A stretch of 64,000 nucleotides of DNA from Knoxdaviesia capensis (lineage: Eukaryota; Ascomycota; Sordariomycetes; Microascales; Gondwanamycetaceae): the NCBI GenBank assembly GCA_001510575.1, contig LNGK01000002.1, forward strand, positions 1,290,144-1,354,143, read 5' to 3'. The stretch's first letter is position 1. Each line of letters starts with the position of its first letter. Of this stretch, positions 22,691-34,718 are shown piece by piece. The notes under the pieces were generated by a model that did not search any database, had not been told where the DNA came from, and saw nothing but the letters and a program-made list of their open reading frames with translations. A program made the position numbers and the translations under genes.

Positions 22691-24111
22691 ATGGTCTTGT
22701 CAGTGAAGTCTCTGGGTCTTCTGGCCCTTTCGGCCTTGGCCTCTGCGGCTCCGGGTCGCCGGCAGGAGTGCTCGGGCCCGCCACCACCGCCAGCCGAAGA
22801 GGAGCGCCGGTGGGTGGCATCGTGGACGTCGATGCCGCAGCTGGTTGAGCCCGGCAATCTTCCGCCTCAGCCTTTTGTAAGCATCACGCACCCATATACG
22901 AGCATCCCGGTGTGACGCTAACTAACCTCAATACACTTCCCTCCCACAGACCGGCGGCTCGCAGTTCGACGCCGCAACCCTCCGCCAGACCCTCCACCTG
23001 TCTCTCGACGCGCCCCGTCTGCGGTTCCAGATCTCCAACACCTTCGGTGGCAGCCCGCTGCCCATCACCGCCGCGACCGTTGCGCTTCCGAGCGGCGGCC
23101 TCGCCGGAGTTGGCGGCATCGACACTACCACGCTCGCCACGCTGACTTTCTCCGGCTCGCCGTCCGTGTCGGTGCCGCAGGGCCAGATGGTGTACTCCGA
23201 CCCCATCGACTTCCCGGTTACCGCCCAGTCGATGATCTCGCTGTCGCTGTTCCTCCAGTCGGGACAGTCGGGCAGCAGCATCACAGGTCACCCGGGAAGT
23301 CGAACCACTTCGTGGATGCAGCAGGGCAACCAGGTGTCTGCCGCGGATGTCACTGGCGAAAACACCAAGCACTGGTACTTCATCAACGCTATCGAGGCGT
23401 GGGCCCCGAAAAGCACTGGATCACTTGTGATTCTAGGTGACAGTATCACCGATGGCCGTGGCAGTGAAGACGACAAGAACAACCGGTACGTTTTTGCCGT
23501 TATTCGAGATCATTCAACACGGTAACTTAGACTAACCACTCAACTCTCCCTCTAGATGGCCCGATCTCCTCCTCAAGCGCATGATCGAGAACGGCATCAC
23601 CAACATCGGCGTGGTGAACCAAGCTGCCGGAGGCAACGCCATCCTCTCCGGCGGCCTGGGCCCCACGCTGCTCACCCGCTACAAGCGTGATGCTCTCGAG
23701 GTGCAGGGCGTCAAGTACGTGATGATCTTCGAGGGCGTCAACGATCTCGGAAACGGCCCGCAGGACCAGTTCGGCGCCGAGCAGCTCGGCGACCGCATCA
23801 TCGCCGCCTACCAGCAGATCATCGCGGACTGCAAGGCCGCCGGCCTGATCACCATTGGCGCGACCATCACCCCGTTCTCCGGCCCCGGCCAGGGGTACTC
23901 CGGCGCCGCGCGCGAGGCTGCCCGCCAGAAGATCAACACCTGGATCATGACCAGCGGCGAGTTCGACCACGCGGTGGACTTTGCGTCGTTCATCGGAAAC
24001 GGAGAATCCCTGGCGGCTGCTTTCGACGGTGGCGATCATCTGCATCCCAACATCGCCGGATACCAGGAGATTGCTAACAAGTTCCCTCTGGAGATCTTCC
24101 AGTCTGCTTAA
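22691..24111 (+). CDS. Secreted SGNH/GDSL-type hydrolase (esterase or lipase)
   Basis: SGNH hydrolases cleave ester bonds in lipids or acetylated sugars. Model: exon 1 22691-22876, intron 1 22877-22949, exon 2 22950-23485, intron 2 23486-23555, exon 3 23556-24111; 425 residues. A signal peptide is clear (SLGLLALSALASAAPG). An N-terminal beta-rich region precedes the catalytic part. Block I is GDSITDGRGS with Ser227 as nucleophile; block II is NQAAGGNAI; block III is EGVND; block V is DHLHPN with Asp401 and His404. The second intron falls just after block I. A TATA-like box lies about 170 bases upstream. Substrate cannot be read; a cell-wall acetyl ester is possible given the beta-xylosidase nearby, but that is a guess. 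Confidence 0.9.
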
Positions 24112-24237
24112 GTGTGGCAATGGAACATGTACACAATGGTAGCATATAGCAGTAGCTAAAGTCTATATAGCACGGGTAAAATGGAGACGAATGTCTATTG
24201 ACGCTTGAATACTGTTTTTTTATGTCCATGTTGTAAT

Positions 24238-24786
24238 TTAATCCTCATCATCCGCAGTTGTGTCCGTAAAGTCCAACACGATCGACTTTTCGACAATTCC
24301 CAGCGCGCTGTCTTTGAAAGCGTGGTAGATTGAATCGTGATACACGTAGTAGTTCCGCGCCTCAATCGAGTCGAACTCAACAATAAAGGCGTGCGTCAGG
24401 TCGTTGGCCAATCCTTCTATCGAAACATCACCGCCGCCTCGGATTGACTTGATATACGGAAGTCCGGTATCGGGGTCCAGACACCGGTGTTGCAGGGCCA
24501 TGAGGCGGCGTATTGTCTATCATCCATTCACTGTGTCAGTAACTGCAACATGAGCGTTCGGTGTCGTTGAACTTACAATATCCACAGCTGTTTGGCTTGT
24601 TCCCGGCACGAAGCGGTACAGCATGAGATGAGTTATGGGAGTGGGAGTGTCACTGAGGCCACTCTTGCCGGGGTTGTCGTTGGGCGCTTGCAGGATGATG
24701 AAGGAAGAGGAGAGAAGCAGGAAAATGATGAAGAGAAGCACTGGAGCTGCAAGCGAGGCAGCTCTTTGGAAAAAAGGGTTCGCCAT
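24238..24786 (-). CDS. Membrane-anchored Dabb (stress-responsive A/B barrel) protein
   Basis: Dabb domains are small ferredoxin-like dimeric barrels found in stress proteins and some polyketide cyclases. Model: exon 1 24786-24577, intron 24576-24517 (GTAAGT...GATAG), exon 2 24516-24238; 162 residues. Residues 8-33 form one strongly hydrophobic helix (APVLLFIIFLLLSSSFIIL). The Dabb fold follows: ITHLMLYRFVPGTS opens the first strand, GLPYIKSIRGGGDVSIEGL is the usual core, then THAFIVEFDSIEARNYYVYHDSIYHAF. The acidic tail ends TTADDED. Its 3' end faces the SGNH gene 126 bases away. The single N-terminal helix suggests anchoring in, or passage into, the secretory system; no catalytic role is evident. 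Confidence 0.82.
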
Positions 24787-25433
24787 GGCCGAAGACGTTC
24801 TTGCGCCTAGAAATAAACTGACGATACTTGAGAATAGAAGTTTTTAGAATTGGCAGACCAAATTGTTATCGCCGAGGGGGGTAATCAGCAGTGTGAAATG
24901 TTGCAATTAACAGGATGAAATGCGAAATCCGGGGATTTAGCCGGGCCGTGCTGTATAATGCTCTCCTGCTTTGATTGAAATGGCAGTTAAGCACACAAAA
25001 GGACAATAGAATTAGTACGGTTTGAACCGCCCATTGGGCTAGAGCCGTGGACGTGGTTATTCCGGGAACGGCGCCGGAGAGGACCGAAAGTGGGGCCGGT
25101 GTGTCTTCGGGTTATACCCTAGAGACACAGCACCAACCCTAACTGGCTATCTCTTGAGACGGATGAGCCGTCTATGACATCTGAACAGGATTAGATATTT
25201 GCTAGATGTCTTATTTAGTTCCTAAAACACTTCTGATTTCTCTCTGAGCTTCGAGACTCTTCTATCCGGAAATATAGGCGCTTGACAAGAACATAGGCGG
25301 CTTTAGCTCTTATCTTATCATGCAGACCCTAATAACCCCGCTCAAAGATCCATGGGCAGCTGTGATTTCCTCCTCCAACACTCTTCACCAATTCACATCC
25401 ATTCAGACGATTCTGATATAGGCTTATTTCAAA
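24787..25433. other. Intergenic: divergent promoters of the Dabb gene and nicotinamidase
   Basis: Contains GGGTTATACCC at 25110-25120 and AACCCTAAC at 25135-25143, about 290 bases before the nicotinamidase start. No gene recognised. Confidence 0.55.
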
Positions 25434-26180
25434 ATGGCCGATGCAAGCTTCAAGCCCGCGCTGATTATCGTGGACCTCCAAGAGGACTTCTGCCCTCCGG
25501 TATAACCACTCCCTGAAGTCTCCCGTTCTCCGTTCGCAAGATAGCTAACCGCACCAAACCAGAACGGAAAACTGGCGGTTGCCGAAGGCCGCGAAATTGC
25601 ACCTCTGATAAACAACCTCCTCAAGCTCCCATTCACACTCAAGCTAGCCACGCAAGACTGGCATCCCGCCGACCACATCTCGTTCGCCGCGAACCACCCG
25701 CCGCCCGCCGCGCCGTTCACGTCCACCACGACGATCGCGAACCCGTTCAACAGTGCCGAAACGCAAACCACGCGGCTATGGCCCGTCCACTGCGTGCAGA
25801 ATACCCCCGGGGCCGAGCTGATCCCGGAGCTGCAGGTCGACCTGGTCGATAGCGTCGTGAAGAAGGGCATGCGCACCGACGTCGAGATGTACAGTGCGTT
25901 CTACGCGCCGTTTGCTGCACCCCGCGTCGCCGACTCCGGGCTGGCGAAGCAGCTGCATGATGCCGGTATCTCGCATGTCTATGTTGTTGGACTGGCCTTT
26001 GACTACTGTGTGCGGGCGACTGCGCTCGACGCGGCGGGCGAGGGCTTCACGACATACATTATCAGCGAGGGCACCAAGGCTGTAGATCCTACGGCCTGGC
26101 CGGATGTGAGCGCCGAGATTGAGTCCAAAGGCGTTAGAATCATTTCGGCTTCGGGGCCGGAGGTGAAGCTGGTTGCCTAA
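25434..26180 (+). CDS. pnc1: Nicotinamidase (NAD salvage)
   Basis: Nicotinamidase hydrolyses nicotinamide to nicotinate and ammonia for NAD salvage and relieves sirtuin inhibition. Model: exon 1 25434-25499, intron 25500-25562 (GTATAA...AACCAG), exon 2 25563-26180; 227 residues, usual length. All key residues are present. Asp14 (IIVDLQEDF), Lys123 (VVKKG) and Cys171 (FDYCVRAT) form the catalytic triad; Asp54, His56 (TQDWH) and His98 (WPVHC) would bind the metal. TDVEMYSAF and the Cys loop with VVGLAFDYC are typical. The intron splits the first conserved block after DFCPP. Expected in cytosol, nucleus or peroxisome. It lies between the Dabb and beta-xylosidase genes with no evident functional link. 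Confidence 0.95.
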
Positions 26181-26410
26181 ACGTCTCGGTTGAGCGGGTC
26201 TAACCCTAGTCTGGCCTGTCAGGCCAGGACACCTGCCGATGCGGGGAAAAGACCCGTGTCTTCATGAATTAGAGATGATTTTTATGTGGATTGAATAATA
26301 TGACTCTGTTTTACGATCTCTGAGCCCTTTGTGGATGCACCTTTTGCATATGCGCATTCGTTCCCCGGGATTCCCCCGGACCAATCTGTGGATATATCAG
26401 AAACAACAGT

Positions 26411-28937
26411 CTATGGCTGTGGCCACTCGTCCAGAATCGCAGAGTCTCCTTCCAGCTTGAATTCCACTGTCGACTGCTCCGGCACATCTAGCGAAAGCAC
26501 ATAAGTTCCCGGATACAGGACTGTATTTCCATGCTTGTCCACGCGAGCCACATCACCCAGAGTCAGGCTGAACCCCGAGAACACCACTTCACCGGCCTGG
26601 ACCTTCCGGAGCCGATGGTATGATGCGAGCCGCTTTAGCGGTTGTGGCTTCGGCCCAGCATCACCACTGACAAATACTAGAGCCACAAAATCCGACTCCC
26701 GTAGCCCCGAGTTGCGCACCCAAAACGGGAAGTCGGCTAGTCTGCACCGGTCGGCATGTGGGTGGTGGCACGCCGCAACGAGTTCGGCAATGTTGAAGGT
26801 CTGCACGGGAGGTGCTCGCAGCGTCCCGGTTCCGAAGCTAGCCTTGAAGGTGGTATAGTGCAGGCCATGACCGAATGGCAGCACCGCTTCGTCGTACCAC
26901 ATATACGTGCGGCCGGGATTATTCTTGCCAGGACGCAAGGCCATTTCCGTCATGGGAATGTCTTCAGCATACGAAGCTGGATACTGAGTGACTGGTAATC
27001 GGCCGGCCGGAGCCGACACACCGTATATGATATCGAATACGGCAGCTCCACCCGCTTGGCCGGGATATCCGGCCCAGATCACCGCCGACACATTCTTGTT
27101 TTCCAGAAGTGGGGTGTCGTCGAGCTGGTTTCCAAGTTGCACCACCACACACGGCTTCCCCAAAGCACAGATCTTGTCAATCAGGTCGAGTTGGCACTCG
27201 GGCCAGGCGAGTGACACCCGGTCCCGGTCCTCCCGTTCCACGGTCAGATCGGTGCCTCCGAAGTAGTACACAATGTCTGCCTTGGACGCAGCTTCAACCG
27301 CGGCCTCAGTCCATGTATCATCGGCGGCCGGGTCATCTGAGACAGGACCCCCGGCGTACATGGCGGCTGCGTGGGTAACTGTGGCGACATACCGCGGGGT
27401 GAGGTAGTACGGGGCCGCTCCGCCATAGCCGCCCAGCAGTTTCAGGGCATCGTCGGCCCAGTGGCCGATGACAGCGACAGAAGTCCCGAAGGACACATCG
27501 AACTCTAACGGGAGGGTTCCATCGTTCTTCTTCAACACGATCCCGTCAACCGCAGACTGCAGAGCTAGAGCCTGGGCCGACTCGGTGGCAACATCCGCCC
27601 ATGAAATATTGCGGAACGGCGACGTCTCGGCAGAGTCGAAGTAGCCGACACGCACCAGCGCCGTGTACAGGCGGTTGAGGGCCCGGTCGACCAACTCTGG
27701 AGCCAGCAGAGGATGTTCACCATCTGCACCTCGAGCTGCAGCCCCCACAAGATCCGTCGCGGTGCTGAACTCGCAGATAGTATCAGTCCCCGCAGCCAGG
27801 GCCTTGGCCGCAGCCTCCGCAGAGGACTCGACCCACGCGTGGAACTCGTGGAAATCCAGCACAGCGTCGCAGTCGCTGGTCACATAGCGGCCGCCGCCCG
27901 TCCAGCCCCAGTGTTTGCGCAGCACGGTATCCATCAAATACGAGTTCGCGCACGCCGGGGTGCCGTTAACGGCGTTGTAGGCGCACATGAACGACGATAC
28001 GCGGGAATCCCGCGCACACTGGCGGAACGGCGGCAGGTAGTACTCGACGAGGTCCTGCAGCGAGAGCACGGCGTCGAAGCCGTGGCGCACGGCATCGCCC
28101 CAGCGCTCCAGGTCGTTCGCCGCAAAGTGCTTGCACGTGGCGATGGTCTTCAGCGGCCAACTGTCGGGCCGATGGTCAGCATCGGTGGTGGCGGCGGCGA
28201 CTCCTGGGGGGGTTGTGCGCCACCCGGTCGACGAGTTCGCGTGGCGGGTGTCGCGCAGGGTGTACGGCTGGCCCTCCAGCCCGGCCAGCAGCGCCTCGAC
28301 GTAGCCGGTGATGCGGCGCGGATCCTCGCCGGGCGTCTCCATGCCGCGGCCCCAGCGCGGGTCTTTGTACGGGTTGATATTGGGCGTCCAGAAGTCCAGG
28401 CCCGACCGCCCGGCGTTGCTGAAGGCGCGGGCTTCTGTGGAAATCACAGACGCTACGCGGTATACGAGGTCGTCGTCGAAGGCGGCGGCCAGCAGGATTG
28501 GGTTCGCGAACGAGGTGGCGTAGGAAAACGGCTCGCCATATGTTGCGGCGAACGACACTCCTGGAGACCAGCCTACACCATGGAGGGCTTCGTTCCACCA
28601 CATGTACGGTGGGAGGCCCAGTCGGGAAGCCCCCGCGCTTTTGCTGTCCGGGTGGCTTGGGTGTCAGCTATCTCCAGAGAATTCCTTTCAGTTCCTTCTT
28701 GGACAAAGGATCATGGTACTGCCAATCAACTTACTCGACTAGGTTGGCCAGCTTCTCCTCCATGGTCATGGCCGCCACTAGAGCCGCAGCTCGGGCTTCC
28801 GGCGTGGCTGTCTTGTCACAGACTGGGTTCGTGGACAGTGGGCCATCGTTGCAGTTCGGAAATTCCAGTAAGGCTGCTGCGCCAGAAACGAGCGCGGTGG
28901 CTACCAGGCATCGAAGCATCTGTAGACGAGACATCAT
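26411..28937 (-). CDS. Secreted GH3 xylan 1,4-beta-xylosidase
   Basis: Removes xylose from the non-reducing end of xylo-oligosaccharides. Model: exon 1 28937-28735, intron 28734-28644 (GTAAGT...GGACAG), exon 2 28643-26411; 811 residues. A signal peptide (MLRCLVATALVSGAAALLEF) is followed by GPLSTNPVCDKTATPEAR. The junction restores LVDKSAGASRLGLPPYMWWNEALHGVG, typical of GH3 xylosidases. DFWTPNINPYKDPRWGRGMETPGEDP follows. The nucleophile is the Asp of TSDCDAV near residue 325. The second domain shows YYFGGTDLTVEREDRDR, and the C-terminus ends in a fibronectin-III-like domain beginning near the YMWYDEAVLPFGHGLHYTTF motif. Two start codons lie side by side; the first gives MMSRL. Convergent with nicotinamidase, 230 bases apart. 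Confidence 0.93.
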
Positions 28938-30393
28938 CCTGAAGGCGAATCTGTCTGCATATCCAGGGCCATGACTGACCCGTGAAACTCACACTTGGGA
29001 ATATTCAGAAGCATCATCATCATCACTCTACGCGTTTCTTTGACTATTGTGACAGTAGTCCTCTCGTCTAAAATTTTCACTACAGCCTTCGTTGTGCCTG
29101 GGCCAACTCGGATAAAGTGTTGGCCATAGATTTCCGGAACAACAGCCGGGCAATATAAAATACTGCCAACTGCCGACTTTATCAATTGTCTGGCTGAATG
29201 CTGGTAATCGAGGAATCTGGCCTTTGCAAGCTGTCAACACCGTTTGGCGGTTCAGACTTTTGAATATTCCAGTGCTCCGGCCCTCCGGCCTCCTCCGGGA
29301 TCTGTCCGGACCATGTCTCCGGAGCAACTCACACGACCCACTCTGTGCCCAACGAAGTTGCTAATTGTTTTATGTAATAGGTAACACATTGAAACTACCG
29401 AGCTACATCCCTCAGTATGTGCATTTTGCGACTTCACCTCGGCCAACATATCATTGCACTCATATCAAAGGAGTGATCTTTTGAGCATATCACCTGATAT
29501 CACCCCCCTTCCCAACGCCACATCAAGAGCTCAGCTGCTAGAAGGGGTCCATTGGGGAAACCTTATTCCCATGGAGCCAGTAGATAAAGGTCGAGAGGCC
29601 AATCTGAAAAAAGGTTCCCAACACCACACTACTGGAAGTTAAAACCCCAAGGCACACACATACATACAGTACAGAGGAACCTACATACATGCACCCACCT
29701 TCATAACCTAAATCAGGGTTGGACCGTTAAAATTTCGAGCTAGTTAACTCCCAAAGGTCTTCGGAAATGTCATTTTATTCAGGGTGTCTTCCTTACATAC
29801 CTGTCGATAGCTCTCCAAACGACTTGTCCGAGCTACGGGCGCGGGAATAGCGGGGGCACCTCCCCGAGGAGACCGTTGAACTTTTGTCCACATTTCTGCA
29901 GATGTTCGCGGTGTGGGGTTGTTGGGAAAGGGTGTGGAAAGTCAAGAGACCGTCTGTCATGTGTGTTCTGTTGCCTGTGATCCTTGCTTGTTCAAGATAT
30001 CTTTACGAGCAAGTGAAATTGCTCACGATCTTGTGCGGGAGTTGTCGTGGTCCCTGGAGACGCCCCTCGGCGTGGAAATTCTAAATTTATCACCAGCTAT
30101 ATCCACTGCCTGACTTTGAGCGATAAGTTAAGCTACATATGCTTTGGACAAAGCATATTGCTCCTTCTATGGACAATGTGCATTTATAGACAGACGTGCA
30201 CACACAGCTCGAGGCATGAATCCGCTCACTTCTGCACATGGCCAACAAGGCATTGAGCTTTTTCCACAGAACCACTTGTAATGCCAGCGTGAAATTGAAT
30301 CATTCCGTGTTCACAAGAGAGAATCGTCGTGCCACGGCGCGAACGGCATTTGGAAACTCATCATCGGCGAATCAGACTGCCTGCCAACGAGAC

Positions 30394-30413
30394 ACACACA
30401 CACACACACACAC
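30394..30413 (+). repeat. (CA)n microsatellite
   Basis: An uninterrupted run of alternating C and A of about 20 bases inside the gene-free stretch. Confidence 0.8.
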
Positions 30414-31840
30414 ACATTCAAGTGAGAACACCCTCAGATACTGCCAGCTGGCTGGCCGGCTCCAAAGTCTGGTCGAGGCGTGTGAAAGCTCGGATACGGG
30501 TCTGGAAGGTAGCACAGTGAGGTTATTCCCGAGAAGATGAATGGGATTCTGGGCTGACAGAGAGCTGGTGAACAGAGTTGGCCGTTGTTCTCATGCTCCA
30601 GAAGCGGCTTGTCTTTCCTCGCATGGAGACATCAAATGGTCAAGACACATGAATATTGGGTGGAGAGGTGTAATGTTTACAATGGACATTATGCACGCAA
30701 GCTCCTTGGACAGAGACTTTATCGTCGGCGTGTCGTCTGTGAGCCATCTTGTGTTTCTCCCTGCCATGTCGTGATAAGGAAATTTTCCCTTAATTTTTTT
30801 TAATTGATAAAACACGGAGCACGGCATCTCATAAATCTGATACTATATAGCTTTAGAGGCCCGGAAAGATCTGAGGACGAGTTCTCCTTGCCAAGCTTGA
30901 AGCTTATACCGTTGTCCACAAGATAGCAGCCACCCAGCACAAAAACCGAGCGCGCAGCGACAGAAGAGCCCAGATTCTGACAGTTCTCTCTCGGCCTGGT
31001 TAGACCAGTGTTATTTCCATTGCCATATTGAAGAGCGCGGGATTGATGTGTCACGCCAGGCAATCCGCCCACACCTTGATATGCATGCCAGTGCAACGTC
31101 TCTGGATGTATGTGGCACGGTACAGCAGAAAACTGTCGGTGTTGGGGAGGATTCGCAAAAGTTCCAGCACGATTATGCATGGACATATTGTATATAGCTA
31201 TGCGCTCGCACATCAACGAACCAGAAAGATATCATTATCTCCCCATCTCTTTGTCTCGTATCTTCTCCGCCAGAGCCGTGGGGTTTATCTCCCAAGGAAG
31301 CTGGGTGGTCCGTTCTTGATAGGGTGGCGGCGGCTATTGCGATATCCCCATCTGTAATTCCACATCAGAGCCGCAGATACTAGAAGATAGTGTGACATAT
31401 GTCGGACTGATAAATTGATGTCGCATGCGTAGGATATCGGGACTTCATCGGAAAGCCGAGGATTCCCTGTAGGTCGGAACGAACGAAGCACAGATGGTGA
31501 CGGAAAATCTTCTTTTCCTCCAGTGTGGCCACAAGTCGACGCCATGGCTAATCACATCAGGAACCTTTGCCATCTCTCTGGTGGTGGCATAATCAGATGT
31601 CGAACAACCACCGAGTTCGGGGATTTGCCACACTGATATGATGGCCACGATGGTTGGCTTCCTTCCATGGAAAGCGCCTATCCGGGGCGGGAACTCCGTT
31701 CGAATATAGTTTGCATCATATGGCTGAAACAACATCTTCGGAGAAGGCGCCAGTATGCATTCCACATGTTTCTCATCAAACCGGATGGTGTAATGCTCGT
31801 AATCGGGCGTCATTAACACCGTTGGTGATTTCGTCAATGG

Positions 31841-31854
31841 CTAGGGTTAGGGTT
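31841..31854 (+). promoter_or_regulatory. Telobox-like motif CTAGGGTTAGGGTT
   Basis: Two tandem TTAGGG-type units inside the gene-poor stretch, with a further GTTAGGG at 31916-31922. No gene start lies within 2.8 kb, so a promoter role would need an unannotated transcript. Confidence 0.4.
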
Positions 31855-34718
31855 TTCCTCCATCGTGAGCCTCCTTCCTCCGGCCGATGAAGTCGCTCCT
31901 TCCGGTCCTTGGCAGGTTAGGGCTTACCGAAAGAGTCTGTCTTACATAATTTATCAGGCACAAATCAGAACTTAAGAGTCATCGGAGATGTCATTTCATT
32001 CCATCTTTTCTTCTCATCCTCATTCCACTTCTAGCATCATCATTTAGTTGTTTCCTGCATCCAGGTTTAACCAGACAGATTCCAGCGAGCAAGCTTCCAG
32101 AAGCGCGCAAGCGTTGAAAAGAAGCATAAAACACCGCCAGATACGAACTTTTTATGCAGGCCAAGACAGCGCACATGTCTCGCCAGGGACGCCCATGTTG
32201 ACATTCGGTGCAGCCGTATGCACATACATACAGTACTCTCCTGTCCACCTCTGCGTGAAGACCCATACTGTGCTATACAGTATAAACTACCACTCGCCCG
32301 AAAAAACCCACCCCTCAGACCCAGGCAAGGATCATTGCCAGGCAGACCGAGGCCGGTGGCAACCATGCCACAGGTCTTGTGTGTATTTTTGGATATTTTT
32401 GGGGGCGCGACTGGGGATGGTGCCGCCTCAAAAACTCCCCGTCTCCCCGGAGCTTCCCAGGATGCACGATGCCCAAAGAGGGAGGTCGAAAGCGTGAATA
32501 TTGGCTGACCCTCCCTCTCTTGGTGAGGGTGAAGGATACCAACTTACCGAATCCAACCGCGACGTCATTGAAAATGATCGGGGGAATCGGGGCATTTCAT
32601 CGCCAAGCCGGTAGATCCGCCCAACCCATTGACACGTTCTGCAACTGACAAACTGCTAAGAACAGCCAAGACGGGAGGACGAACATTGTCGAAACATCCG
32701 TGAATGACCCATCAAGACGGGCACACAACATCGCGACCGAAGATCGTGAACGGTGAAGGTAGTGTCCCAACTTCCGAATAAAAAAATAAAATAAAAAAAG
32801 AAGAAAAAAAAGAAGAAAAAAAGACGCAGTTCGCGAGACTAATCTAACACGAGGAACAAAAGGACTGGAGCCCACAAGCTAAAAAACCCCCCTAAAGTTT
32901 CGACCAACCCGACAAAGTTCGTATGGGAGCACCTACAGACAACCGACGTTTCTCTTACGTCTGATTAATTTCTATTCCGGCTGCCGTTCACAAAAGTTCC
33001 TGGCCCAGTCCCTCCATCTCTGCCGGGTTCTGCGAAAACCCGCCCCCGTTGCTCCTTCGCGTGAAATACCGTTGTTTCACTCGTGATCGAGTTGATTTTT
33101 TTGCTGACCTCCGCTTGTTTTCATTCGCCGTGTCTCCCAGAAAGTTGATCCACCGACCTTTTGAACGAATACTTCTCGAACTTCTTTTCTTGTCTTCGCT
33201 CCTGCTAAGAGCAGGAATCGGCCCTGGATCGGATCGTGTGTGTACTAACGGCCAAATTGCCTTTGCCTCCCTCACTTTGCCCCCAGACCACCCAGTAGCC
33301 TGATTCTGGATTGACCAGTCCTGACTTGTCCAGAACCGGTGGTATGGCCATGGCTGCTGATATCGACGAGTAATACGGGGGCCCTTGGACTCAGAGAAGC
33401 ATGAATACGACGGCGTGCGATGTTGCATGAACAATCGTGGGGGCAAGGCCATCGCGCTGGAATGGTGATGACCGCAATTCCAGTGTGATGTTCCTGTTCT
33501 GAGGCAAGAAAGCATTTTCTTCCACACAAAGCCACTTTTCCTCGGCCCCGATCACTTAACAGCCACTAAACCGGAGGTTCGGTGTTTGTCCAACAGTTCC
33601 TGGACTAAATAGTCCCTGGCCAGCGAGCCAGTGTTGTTGTTGATAACCACCAAAAAAGGCCAACAAAGACCAGCGGCTAGGAGATGCACCCAGCGGCTGC
33701 AGTGAGTCTGGATCCACCTCCAAACCTTCGTTGTATTGTTGTAGGTACGTCCACCCTGTCCCACTCTTGCTGCCCACATATTCTCCGTTTCCTCTACTGT
33801 AACTCCATCTATCGTGCATTGGCAAGGCTGTCCTGGACTGCCACCCGTACCTTTGCAGATACCTTGGGACCTTTGTTCATGCCGCTGGTGAGATGTCTAT
33901 GAACTTTGTACATAATAGTTTGCTGATGCTGACCGGATTAACTAGATGTCTCTTCACATTCTGTGGCTTGACCCCCCGTTCGGTGGCTCCTCTTTCAGCC
34001 TAACCCGGGATCTTTTACTCCCATCCTTGCTCCCATCCTGCTGTTGGAGGTCGCCATTGAATGATAACTTAGAACTTTTGTTCTCACTCGAACCCTCCGT
34101 GTGAATGTTCCATATCTCGGGCCAATCATCGATTCCTTCCCCATCTTTCTCCACGTTCGTCTGATATCAAATGCTTCTTCTTGTTCGCCATACACCCCCT
34201 AAAATGCAAATACCGAGCTCTGGAATAGAGCTATCCAGTCTTCCACCCCGGGGCACACCTCGATACTTGGAGAAAAAACGGCCTTCCTTTTCGAGCATGG
34301 TGGCACACATTATTTTGTGGGAGCTACATCAACTGCTCTGGTAACAGCGAAGACGCCTGGATTTGACAAGTGAACTAATCTATCGAATCCGTCTGGTTGC
34401 CGTCGATATGCTATCCGACGCTACACAGCATGGCCGGCCTATGATATTTGGGTACACATGTGGGTGGGTGGGTGATATCTGCATCCCTTAATATATATGC
34501 CATCTCTTATCTACTATGTTTCTATGAGATGTGCATATATATATCATGGTGATCTTCCCGCCATCGCCTCGATTTTTCTTGGAGTGCTCTCTATCCTTCG
34601 ATCTCCATCCATCGTTTCTTCAATCATCTCTTCTGACTTCTTTCTTCAGTTGAGCTAGGATCATAGGATCTTTGACAATCTTTTTCCAAAGTCTCGTCCC
34701 ACAGAAGGATCACTCACC

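Larger units (their letters stand above)
28938..34718. other. 5.8 kb without a recognisable gene
   Basis: Open frames stay under about 180 codons on both strands, use mixed third positions and show no domain. Seen here are a (CA)n run near 30394-30413, TTAGGG motifs at 31841-31854 and 31916-31922, an A-rich stretch at 32780-32825, and two similar 20-base words at 29764-29783 and 31983-32002. The last 300 bases look like a promoter (ATATATATGCC near 34491, pyrimidine-rich toward 34680). It may hold regulatory DNA for the OPT gene, a non-coding RNA or decayed sequence. Confidence 0.5.

Noticed and set aside
30394..30413. CRISPR-like short repeats
   Set aside because: It is a plain dinucleotide microsatellite in a eukaryotic genome.
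31445..31837. Possible 130-codon gene on the minus strand
   Set aside because: No domain and mixed codon use; the stretch has stop-limited length expected by chance.
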